A stretch of 46,688 nucleotides of DNA from an uncultured Azospirillum sp. (GTDB lineage Bacteria; Pseudomonadota; Alphaproteobacteria; Azospirillales; Azospirillaceae), in NCBI RefSeq assembly GCF_946480385.1, contig NZ_CAMLJP010000042.1:1-46688 (forward strand). Direction: 5' to 3'. Numbering within the stretch: position 1 is the first letter of the stretch; each line of letters opens with the position of its first letter. The notes beneath the pieces were generated by a model that saw nothing but the letters and a program-made list of their open reading frames with translations, was not told the origin of the DNA and ran no database searches. Shown one piece after another: positions 1 through 8,407 of this stretch. The position numbers were made by a program, and so were the translations under genes.

Positions 1-1260
<1,260 letters not shown>

Positions 1261-1306
1261 GGTTAGGCCAGCTTCTTTTTGATACGGACCTGACGCGAGC
1301 ATCGAT

Positions 1307-1335
1307 GGCCCGCCGCCTTTTCCCGGCGGCGGGCC
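1307..1335 (+). terminator. Stem-loop between dnaK and dnaJ
   Basis: A perfect 11-bp GC stem (1307-1317 with 1325-1335) encloses a 7-base loop. No clear T-run follows. It could be a partial terminator, or an RNA processing or stability element that sets dnaK above dnaJ. The role is inference. Confidence 0.5.
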
Positions 1336-1410
1336 TTCGGTATGCTGGGGTCAGGCTCCGACGCGACGCGGACAGTTTGGACCAGAACGACTCAAAGGCG
1401 GTCGGCCCCC

Positions 1411-2562
1411 ATGGCGAAACAGGATTATTACGAGCTGCTCGGTGTGGCGAAGAACGCCAGCGCGGATGAGCTGAAAAAGGCTTATCGCAAGATGGCGATG
1501 CAGTACCACCCGGACCGCAACCAGGGTGACAAGGACGCCGAGCAGAAGTTCAAGGAAATCAGCGAAGCGTATGACGTCCTGAAGGACGATCAGAAGCGCG
1601 CGGCCTACGACCGGTTCGGCCACGCCGCCTTCGAGGGTGGCCGTGGTCCGGGTGCGGGCGCCGGGGCCGGCGGCTTCAACTTCGACTTCGGCGGCGGTGG
1701 CGGCTTCGCCGACATCTTCGACGAGATGTTCGGCGAGTTCATGGGCGGCCGTCGCGGCGGCGGCGGGGCGTCCGGCCGCGGCCAGGACCTGCGCTATAAC
1801 CTGGAGATCGGGCTGGAGGAGGCCTTCAAGGGCACCCAGACCACCATCCGCGTGCCCACCACCGTGCAGTGCGACAGCTGCAACGGCTCCGGTGCGGCGG
1901 CGGGGACCCAGCCGATCACCTGCCCGACCTGCCAGGGTCACGGCAAGGTGCGGGCGCAGCAGGGCTTCTTCACCATCGAGCGGACCTGCCCCGGCTGCCA
2001 CGGCGCCGGCAAGGTCATCAAGGACGCCTGCAAGAACTGCGGCGGCTCCGGCCGGCTGCGCAAGGAAAAGACCCTGCAGGTCAACATCCCCGCCGGCGTC
2101 GAGGACGGCACCCGCATCCGCCTGGCCGGCGAGGGCGAGGCGGGGCTGCGCGGGGCACCGGCCGGCGACCTGTACATCTTCCTGGCGCTGGCGCCGCACC
2201 CGATCTTCCAGCGCGACGGCGCCAACATCCACTGCCGGGTGCCGATCCCGATGACCACGGCGGCTCTCGGCGGTTCGGTGGAGGTGCCGACCATCGACGG
2301 CAGCCGCACCAAGGTGACGGTGCCGCCGGGCACCCAGTCGGGCCACCAGTTCCGCATCAAGGGCAAGGGCATGTCGGTGCTGCGCAGCGCCCAGCGCGGC
2401 GACATGTACATCCAGGCGGTGGTCGAGACCCCGGTGAACCTGACCAAGCGGCAGCAGGAATTGCTGCGCGAGTTCGAGGGCGCCGCCAAGGAAGGGTCGA
2501 ACCCGCAGTCGGAGGGCTTCTTCGCCAAGGTGAAGGAACTTTGGGAAGACCTGAAGGACTGA
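1411..2562 (+). CDS. dnaJ: Chaperone DnaJ
   Basis: Hsp40 co-chaperone that stimulates the DnaK ATPase and delivers unfolded clients. The 383-residue protein starts at [11 protein letters not shown], the family's normal N-terminus; the open frame continues upstream to 1342 without similarity. The J domain (1-70) carries the HPD motif at residues 33-35. A Gly/Phe-rich linker (about 75-125) follows. Four CxxCxGxG-type zinc repeats ([32 protein letters not shown]) span about 154-214, and then come the substrate-binding beta domains. Length is normal. It lies 150 bp after dnaK on the same strand, separated by a stem-loop, and ends before a strong terminator. Confidence 0.97.
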   Translation: MAKQDYYELLGVAKNASADELKKAYRKMAMQYHPDRNQGDKDAEQKFKEISEAYDVLKDDQKRAAYDRFGHAAFEGGRGPGAGAGAGGFNFDFGGGGGFADIFDEMFGEFMGGRRGGGGASGRGQDLRYNLEIGLEEAFKGTQTTIRVPTTVQCDSCNGSGAAAGTQPITCPTCQGHGKVRAQQGFFTIERTCPGCHGAGKVIKDACKNCGGSGRLRKEKTLQVNIPAGVEDGTRIRLAGEGEAGLRGAPAGDLYIFLALAPHPIFQRDGANIHCRVPIPMTTAALGGSVEVPTIDGSRTKVTVPPGTQSGHQFRIKGKGMSVLRSAQRGDMYIQAVVETPVNLTKRQQELLREFEGAAKEGSNPQSEGFFAKVKELWEDLKD

Positions 2563-2586
2563 TCCTTCACCAATGCGGAAATTATC

Positions 2587-2625
2587 AACGGGCGGCGTGT
2601 CGATGATGCGCCGCCCGTTACTTTT
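2587..2625 (+). terminator. Rho-independent terminator after dnaJ
   Basis: An 11-bp stem, AACGGGCGGCG (2587-2597) with CGCCGCCCGTT (2609-2619), has an 11-base loop and is followed by ACTTTTT. It lies 25 bp past the dnaJ stop and probably ends the dnaKJ transcript. Confidence 0.85.
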
Positions 2626-2776
2626 TGTCGCATGCCGGGATCTTTCCGTGTTTTCTGGTGGCTGAAGAGCACTTGCGGCGCGAAAGCCGTTGAAGGTGAC
2701 CTCATGCCCGTGTAATCACCCAGCATGGCTAATCCATTGGCGACATGTCCGGCCCATGCCGGGGGCAGGCTGACCG

Positions 2777-3967
2777 ATGCGGGTTGACAGGCTTCTTGCC
2801 TCCCTGTTCGGCGCCTTCGTCCGCGGCGACGAACTGCCCGACCTGATCCGTCCGGCCGGTCACACGCCGATCCTGCAGCGCCGCCGCGCCGCGATGATCC
2901 AGTCGCGCGTGCGCATGGTGGCGCTGATCTTCGGCGTGCTGACACCGCTGTGGATCGCCATAGACGTCACCGTCTTCGAATGGAAGCTGGCGGTCTGGCT
3001 GATCGTGCTGCGCCTGAGCGCCAGCGCAGCCTTCCTGGCGCTCGCCTTCGACCGCCGGTCCTGCGAGGACATGGCCTGCGCCTGGTGGCGGCTGACCGCC
3101 CTGCTGGCGATCCCGACGCTGTTCTTCGCCATATCGCACCCGCTGCTCTACAACCAGGGCGTCGACGACCTGCGCATCGCCGTCAGCGCCGGTTACGGCT
3201 ATCTGCCCTTCGTGATGGTGGCGGGGCTCAGCGTCTTTCCGCTGACCGCGCTGGAGGGCGCGCTGTTCGCCGCCCCGATGCTGGGCGCCCATCTGGCCGC
3301 CGGCTTCTACGGCTCGCTGGTGATGCCGTTCCCCTCCTACATCAGCGCGCTGTGGCTGCTGGTGCTGATCGCGGTGGTGGCGACGCTGGCGGCGATCAGC
3401 CAGCTGCATTTCATGATCGCGCTGCTGGAGCAGGCGGCGCACGACGCCCTGACCGGCGCCTTCTCCCGTCGCATCGGCGAGGAGTTGCTGAAGCTCCAGG
3501 TTGCCCATGCCGAACGGACGGCACAGCCGCTGTCGGCGATCTTCGTCGACCTGGACGACTTCAAGGCGGTCAACGACCGCTATGGCCACGAGGAGGGCGA
3601 CCGCGTCCTGCGCCACGCCGCCAACACCATCCGCAGCCTGCTGCGCCAGTCCGACGCGCTGGTGCGCTGGGGTGGGGAGGAATTCCTGGTCGTCATGCCG
3701 GACACACCGGTCGAGGGGGCGATGATCGCGGTGGAGCGGATGCGCCGGGCCGGTTTCGGCAAGCGGCCGGACGGCAGCCTGCAGACCGCCAGCATCGGCA
3801 TCGCCGAACAGACGGCCGACCGCCCCGCCGACTGGGAATCCCTGGTCGAACTGGCCGACCAGCGCATGTACCGCGCCAAGCAGGACGGCAAGGATCGGGT
3901 GGTGGGGACCGACGGCGGCAACGGACCGGACGCCGACGTCCAGCCCTGCGACGGCATCACCGCCTAA
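2777..3967 (+). CDS. Membrane-bound diguanylate cyclase (GGDEF)
   Basis: Likely makes cyclic di-GMP from two GTP at the inner membrane. The 396-residue protein has about six hydrophobic segments between residues 38 and 215 (an unnamed MASE-like sensor region) and then a GGDEF domain from DALTGAFSRR onward. The active-site motif GGEEF is intact at 299-303. The inhibitory-site motif RxxD (RQSD, 290-293) sits five residues before it, so feedback inhibition by c-di-GMP is expected. There is no EAL domain. The start is the first ATG of the frame, with a weak GGGGGC upstream. It follows the dnaJ terminator as a separate unit, and its stop overlaps the stop of thpR on the other strand. The signal sensed is unknown. 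Confidence 0.92.
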   Translation: MRVDRLLASLFGAFVRGDELPDLIRPAGHTPILQRRRAAMIQSRVRMVALIFGVLTPLWIAIDVTVFEWKLAVWLIVLRLSASAAFLALAFDRRSCEDMACAWWRLTALLAIPTLFFAISHPLLYNQGVDDLRIAVSAGYGYLPFVMVAGLSVFPLTALEGALFAAPMLGAHLAAGFYGSLVMPFPSYISALWLLVLIAVVATLAAISQLHFMIALLEQAAHDALTGAFSRRIGEELLKLQVAHAERTAQPLSAIFVDLDDFKAVNDRYGHEEGDRVLRHAANTIRSLLRQSDALVRWGGEEFLVVMPDTPVEGAMIAVERMRRAGFGKRPDGSLQTASIGIAEQTADRPADWESLVELADQRMYRAKQDGKDRVVGTDGGNGPDADVQPCDGITA

Positions 3968-4509
3968 GCACCGCTTTCCAGCGGATACTCCCGCAACGCC
4001 TCATACACCGCACCGCCGTTGCCGAGATGGCTGCGGTAGAGCGTGAGGTGATCGACCGGCATCGGCCCGGCGCGGAACAGGCCGCGGTCGGACAAAAAGC
4101 GGCCGATGCGGTCGGCCGGCGCATCCTTCAGCCGGGCCAGCGTGATGTGGGGGGAGAATTTCCGCTCCTCCGCCGGCAGGCCGCAGCGAACCAGAGCAGA
4201 TTCGACCTTGGCCTGGAGATGGGCCAGCGCCTCGTTGCGCTCCACCCCCGCCCACAGCACCCGCGCCCTGCGACCGCTGCCGAACATGCCGACGCCGTCG
4301 AACGTGAGCGCGAAGGCCGGCGCCCGCAGTTCCGCCAGGGCGGCGTCGATGTCCATCGCCTGATCCTCCGGCACCTCGCCGATGAAACGCAGGGTCAGGT
4401 GCATGGCCTCAGGGTCGGTCCAGCGCGCCCCGGGAACCCCGCCGGCCAGACCGGCCAACCGCTGGCGGATCTCCTCGCTCAGGTCGAGAGCGACGAACAG
4501 GCGGAGCAT
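3964..4509 (-). CDS. thpR: RNA 2',3'-cyclic phosphodiesterase (2H family)
   Basis: A 181-residue member of the 2H phosphoesterase superfamily (formerly called 2'-5' RNA ligase LigT), which opens 2',3'-cyclic phosphates on RNA ends in the cytoplasm. The two diagnostic HxTx motifs are present: HLTL (H37, T39) and HITL (H121, T123). The N-terminus MLRLFVALDLSEEIR is typical. It is convergent with the diguanylate cyclase gene and the stop codons overlap by a few bases, so no terminator separates them. The palindromic repeat at 4539-4642 lies just upstream of its start. Confidence 0.93.
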   Translation of the reverse strand: MLRLFVALDLSEEIRQRLAGLAGGVPGARWTDPEAMHLTLRFIGEVPEDQAMDIDAALAELRAPAFALTFDGVGMFGSGRRARVLWAGVERNEALAHLQAKVESALVRCGLPAEERKFSPHITLARLKDAPADRIGRFLSDRGLFRAGPMPVDHLTLYRSHLGNGGAVYEALREYPLESGA

Positions 4510-4538
4510 GGAGAGCCTCCATCTATCGGGGAATTAGA

Positions 4539-4642
4539 CCCCCACCTATCCTCCCCCGCTGGGCGGGGGAGGGACTGCCGCCACTCTCCCGCAACAGCAC
4601 TTATCCCCTCCCCCGCCCAGCGGGGGAGGGTCAGGGTGGGGG
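4539..4642. repeat. Intergenic palindromic repeat, copy 1
   Basis: Two nearly identical arms in opposite orientation (4539-4572 and 4607-4642) make a ~104-bp inverted repeat. Each arm holds its own hairpin of the form CTCCCCCGCTGGGCGGGGGAG. It lies between thpR and the aldo/keto reductase gene, both on the minus strand. Related elements occur near 12654, 18383 and 21325 in this window. Confidence 0.85.
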
Positions 4643-4659
4643 CAATTGCGGCCGGCGCT

Positions 4660-5703
4660 TTACGGGCACGGATCCGGCATGCGGTTGTGCACGGCGTCGA
4701 TCTCCGCCATCACCTCCGGCGACAGGGTCACGTCGATGGAGTCGATGTTGGAGATCAGCGTTTCCATCGTCGTCGCCCCGATCAGCGACGAGGTGACGAA
4801 GGGTTGCTGCAGCGTGAAGGCGATGGCCATCTGGTTGGGCGCCAGACCGTGGCGGCGGGCGATGTCCAGATAGGCCTCCGTCGCCGCGTCGGCGTTGACG
4901 GTGGCGTAGCGCGACGGCCGGTGGTCGAGCGCGCGGCGGCTGCCCGGCGGGATGGCGCCATTCAGATATTTGCCGGTCAGCGTGCCGGCTCCCAGCGGCG
5001 AATAGGCGAGCAGTCCGACATCCTCGCGCAGAGCCACCTCCGACAGGCCATTCTCGAAGGTCCGGTTCAGCAGGTTGTAGGCGTTCTGGATCGAGGCGAC
5101 GCGCGGCAGCCCCGCAACCTCGGCGGCACGCAGCCAGCGCATCACGCCCCAGGGGCTTTCGTTGGACAGGCCGACATGGCGGATCTTGCCGGCCTGCACC
5201 AACTCAGCCAGCGCCGCCAGCGTCTCCTCGATCGGTACGCCGTCCTGCTCGGGCTTGTGGCGGTAGGTGCGGACGCCGAAGCGGTTGGTGACGCGGTCGG
5301 GCCAATGAATCTGGTAGAGGTCGATGTAGTCGGTCTTCAGCCGCGACAGGCTGGCCTCCACCGCGGCGAAGAGGTTGGCGCGGTCGAGCCGCGACTTGCC
5401 CTCGCGCACCCAGCCGAAGCCGCCGGCCGGCAGGCCGATGATCTTGCTGGCGAGGATCACCCGGTCACGCTTGCCGCGCGACTGGAACCAGCTGCCGATC
5501 ACCGCCTCGGTCTTGCCATAGGTGTCGGCGGTGGGCGGGATGGCGTACATCTCCGCCGTGTCCCAGAAATTGATGCCGCGGTCGAGAGCGGCGTCCATCT
5601 GGGCATGGCCTTCGGCCTCGGTGTTCTGACGGCCCCAGGTCATGGTGCCCAGGCCGATGGCGCTGACCGACAGGCCGGTGCGGCCGAGCGGACGATACTG
5701 CAT
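4660..5703 (-). CDS. NADP-dependent aldo/keto reductase (Tas-like)
   Basis: A 347-residue TIM-barrel oxidoreductase that reduces carbonyls with NADPH; the physiological substrate cannot be told. The N-terminus MQYRPLGRTGLSVSAIGLGTMTWG matches the family. The catalytic tetrad is visible: D48 and Y53 (NFWDTAEMYA), K87 (ILASKI) and H133 (LYQIHWPD). The segment after Y53 resembles E. coli Tas. It lies 28 bp after the FIST protein gene on the same strand and is likely the last gene of an esterase-FIST-reductase transcript. A palindromic repeat follows its stop. Confidence 0.93.
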   Translation of the reverse strand: MQYRPLGRTGLSVSAIGLGTMTWGRQNTEAEGHAQMDAALDRGINFWDTAEMYAIPPTADTYGKTEAVIGSWFQSRGKRDRVILASKIIGLPAGGFGWVREGKSRLDRANLFAAVEASLSRLKTDYIDLYQIHWPDRVTNRFGVRTYRHKPEQDGVPIEETLAALAELVQAGKIRHVGLSNESPWGVMRWLRAAEVAGLPRVASIQNAYNLLNRTFENGLSEVALREDVGLLAYSPLGAGTLTGKYLNGAIPPGSRRALDHRPSRYATVNADAATEAYLDIARRHGLAPNQMAIAFTLQQPFVTSSLIGATTMETLISNIDSIDVTLSPEVMAEIDAVHNRMPDPCP

Positions 5704-5731
5704 CCGGAACGTTCCTTATTCGAAATGATCT

Positions 5732-6883
5732 TTACAGAAAGAGCGTCAGCACGCCGGTATAGCCATAGAGCCGGTTGTGCGACACCTCGCCCGAGGCGAA
5801 GAAGCCGGTCAGCGGAATGTCGCCGAAGGTGTCGCGGATCATCGACAGCTCGGCGTTGGCGGTGCCGAACAGGCCGGGGCCACGGGCGATACAACTGACA
5901 TACACCGCGCCCTTCGGCGTCGCCTTCACCCGTTTCTTGAGGCTGTCCAGCATCCGGCGCATGTCGGCGGCGGCGGTTTCAGGATCGCGGCGGGTGAACA
6001 TCACCGGCTGGCCGGTGGTCACCCGCTCGGCAATGGAAATCCAGCCGGCGCGCGGGTCGATGGCGATCAGGTCGCGCACCAGATAATCCTGGGTGTCGGA
6101 GCCGGCGATGGGCAGCCCGGCGCAGATCACCCCGGCGACCTGCCGCAGGTCGGCGGCAAGCTCCGGCCCGATGTCCTCCTTGAAGACGTCCAGCGCCGGG
6201 CGGTTGTCGATCTCCAGGATCACGTTGTCGTCGCTGGCGGTGACGGTGCGCGTCGGCCCGATGGGACGGCAGCCCTGGGTCAGGGCGGTGGCGACCGGCA
6301 GATTCGGCGCGAACAGCACGCCCGACACGCCGCCTTCGGTGACCGGATCGGCATCCTCGGCCCCGGCGGCGATCTGCGGGAACTCCCCCCGCGAGGCGGT
6401 CAGGCCGCCGACCAGGAAGACGCCGGCCTCCTCCGACAGCCGGGACACCAGCCCGGCCATGTCGGCATGGTGCGGATCGACATGGACCAGCGCCAGCGCC
6501 GCGCCATGCTTGTCCAGCCAGCCGCCGGCGCTGCCGCGCAGCGGCTCCAGCCCGTCGGTCAGGGTGGGGAACAGGCGGAAGCTGTCCTCCGGCAGGCGGG
6601 CGGCCATGATCGCCATCCCCGGCTCGTCGAACAGGACCTCGCCATTGGCCATCACGCCGATGCCGGCGGTGCCGACCCAATGGCGGATGCCGGTGACCCC
6701 GCGCAGCAGGGTGACGATGCTGGTCGCATGCTCCGCCAGCCCATCGGTCAGGTAGAGGAAGCCCAGGTTGCAGCCGGCGACCGGCCCCAGCCGGTCGAGA
6801 CAGGCCTTGACCGTCGGCCCCCATTCCGCCCCGGCGGCGCAGGCGGCGTGAAAGCGGGTGTCGCTGTCCAGGGTAACGGTCAT
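5732..6883 (-). CDS. FIST-domain sensory protein
   Basis: A 383-residue soluble protein with the look of FIST_N plus FIST_C (F-box and intracellular signal transduction) proteins. Characteristic stretches are CNLGFLYLTDGLAEHATSI, WVGTAGIGVMANGEVL and the C-terminal GLFGTANAELSMIRDTFG and PLTGFFASGEVS. FIST domains are proposed to bind small ligands, perhaps amino acids, and often feed signalling proteins; no output domain is present here. GGAGG lies 7 bp before the ATG, inside the tail of the esterase gene only 3 bp upstream, so translation is probably coupled. The domain is confident and the function unknown. Confidence 0.85.
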   Translation of the reverse strand: MTVTLDSDTRFHAACAAGAEWGPTVKACLDRLGPVAGCNLGFLYLTDGLAEHATSIVTLLRGVTGIRHWVGTAGIGVMANGEVLFDEPGMAIMAARLPEDSFRLFPTLTDGLEPLRGSAGGWLDKHGAALALVHVDPHHADMAGLVSRLSEEAGVFLVGGLTASRGEFPQIAAGAEDADPVTEGGVSGVLFAPNLPVATALTQGCRPIGPTRTVTASDDNVILEIDNRPALDVFKEDIGPELAADLRQVAGVICAGLPIAGSDTQDYLVRDLIAIDPRAGWISIAERVTTGQPVMFTRRDPETAAADMRRMLDSLKKRVKATPKGAVYVSCIARGPGLFGTANAELSMIRDTFGDIPLTGFFASGEVSHNRLYGYTGVLTLFL

Positions 6884-6886
6884 GGG

Positions 6887-7636
6887 TCAGCCTCCGGACT
6901 TTTCCGTTGTCTTCTCGACAGTAGTCTTCTGGATTTGCGGCAGGCTGTCGAGCAGCGCGGTGACGGAGGGCAGGATGCGCTCCACGATCACCGCCACGCC
7001 CTGGGCGTTGGGATGCATCCCGTCCGGCTGGATCAGCGCCTGCTGCAACGCCACCCCGTCGAGAAAGAACGGGTAGAGCGGCAGGTCGTAGGTCTTCGCC
7101 AGATCGGGATAGATGGCGTTGAATTTGTCGGTGTAGGGCTTGCCCAGGCTGGGCGAGGCGAGCATGCCGGCCAGCAGGGTCGGGATCTTGCGCGCCGCCA
7201 GCGCCTTCAGGATGGCGTCGAGGTTCGCCTTGGCCTGATCGGGGTCGAGCCCGCGCAGCATGTCGTTGGCGCCCAGTTCGACGATGGCGGCGTCCGGCTT
7301 GTCGGCCAGCGCCCAGTCCAGCCGCGCCCGGCCGCCGGCGGTGGTGTCGCCCGACACGCCGGCATTGATGACGGTGACGCTGTATCCCTTGGCGGCCAGC
7401 GCCTTCTCCAGCTGGCGGGTGAAGCCCTGCTGTTCCGGCAAGCCGTAGCCCGCGGTCAGGCTGTCGCCCAGCGCCAGCAGCTTCACCGGCTGCGCGGCAT
7501 CCGCGCGGGTCGGAACGGTCATCGATACCCCTGCGGCAAAGACGAAGGCCAGCGCCGCGGCGAAGGCGCCCGTGTTGAAAGCCCGGCGGGTCGTGCCATA
7601 TGGCGATGGTCCGTTCCGCTTGTGCGAGAGTCGCAT
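6887..7636 (-). CDS. tesA: SGNH arylesterase / TesA-like lysophospholipase
   Basis: A GDSL/SGNH serine hydrolase acting on acyl esters, probably in the periplasm. It shows block I GDSLTAGYG (Ser at about residue 59), block II glycine in GVSGDTT, block III GAND, and block V DGMHPN with the catalytic Asp and His. The N-terminus has TTRRAFNTG followed by a hydrophobic stretch, a Sec or possibly Tat signal peptide. The start is uncertain. ATG at 7636 gives 249 residues, but a TTG at 7642 has AGGGGA 7 bp before it and may be preferred. Either start overlaps the divergent ABC gene. The tesA-ybbA-ybbP neighbourhood is the same as in E. coli, which supports the name. Confidence 0.92.
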   Translation of the reverse strand: MRLSHKRNGPSPYGTTRRAFNTGAFAAALAFVFAAGVSMTVPTRADAAQPVKLLALGDSLTAGYGLPEQQGFTRQLEKALAAKGYSVTVINAGVSGDTTAGGRARLDWALADKPDAAIVELGANDMLRGLDPDQAKANLDAILKALAARKIPTLLAGMLASPSLGKPYTDKFNAIYPDLAKTYDLPLYPFFLDGVALQQALIQPDGMHPNAQGVAVIVERILPSVTALLDSLPQIQKTTVEKTTEKSGG

Positions 7637-8402
7637 GCCCAAGGCTCAGTCCCCTGCAACGTCGTCAAAATCCATCGCCCGGTCTTCCAACGATTCCATC
7701 GTTGAACTCGACGACGTCCACCTGAAATTGGACAGCGGTGCCGGACCCGTCAACATCCTGCGCGGCGTGAATCTTCAGGTGACGGCCGGGGAACGGGTCG
7801 GCGTGGTCGGTCCCAGCGGTTCCGGCAAGTCGACCATGATGATGGTGATGGCCGGTCTGGAACGCCCCAGCGGCGGCACCGTCCGCGTCGCCGGCCAGGA
7901 TCTCGGGCACCTGAACGAGGATGGCCTGGCGCGTTTCCGCCGGCAGCATGTCGGCATCGTCTTCCAGGCCTTCCATCTGGTGCCGACCATGACGGCGCTG
8001 GAGAATGTCGCCATCCCGCTGGAATTTGCCGGGGTTGCCGACGCCTTCGACCGCGCCCGCATCGGGCTGGAGCAGGTCGGGCTCGGACACCGCATCCACC
8101 ATTATCCCGGCCAGCTTTCCGGCGGCGAGCAGCAGCGCACCGCACTGGCCCGCGCCTTCGTCACCGAACCGTCGCTGCTGCTGGCGGACGAGCCGACCGG
8201 CAACCTCGACATCGACACCGGCGCCACCATCGTGAAGCTGCTGTTCGATCTGGCCGAGCGGCGCGGCACGACGCTGGTGCTGATCACCCACGACCAGACC
8301 CTCGCCGCACGCTGCGACCGGACGGTGCGGCTGGCCGACGGCCGCATCGCCGACGACGGGCAGGCGGCCCGGCGCGCGAAACTGCAGGCGGCGGGGGAGT
8401 GA
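7635..8402 (+). CDS. ybbA: ABC transporter ATPase, YbbA/LolD type
   Basis: The 255-residue ATP-binding subunit of a MacB/Lol-type transporter. Walker A is GPSGSGKST (59-67), followed by a Q-loop (VFQAFHLVPTMTALENV), signature LSGGEQQR, Walker B LLLADEPT and the H-loop (LITHDQ). The ATG chosen follows GAGAG by about 5 bp; the open frame runs upstream to 7572 but loses family similarity. It is translationally linked to the permease gene that begins 5 bp after its stop. The start codon overlaps that of the divergent tesA-like gene. A role in moving lipids or lipophilic compounds is inferred from the family. Confidence 0.94.
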   Translation: MPKAQSPATSSKSIARSSNDSIVELDDVHLKLDSGAGPVNILRGVNLQVTAGERVGVVGPSGSGKSTMMMVMAGLERPSGGTVRVAGQDLGHLNEDGLARFRRQHVGIVFQAFHLVPTMTALENVAIPLEFAGVADAFDRARIGLEQVGLGHRIHHYPGQLSGGEQQRTALARAFVTEPSLLLADEPTGNLDIDTGATIVKLLFDLAERRGTTLVLITHDQTLAARCDRTVRLADGRIADDGQAARRAKLQAAGE

Positions 8403-8407
8403 GGGGG

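Noticed and set aside
2950..5898. A 982-codon plus-strand open frame
   Set aside because: It crosses the diguanylate cyclase, thpR and reductase genes in a wrong frame and has no recognisable domain.
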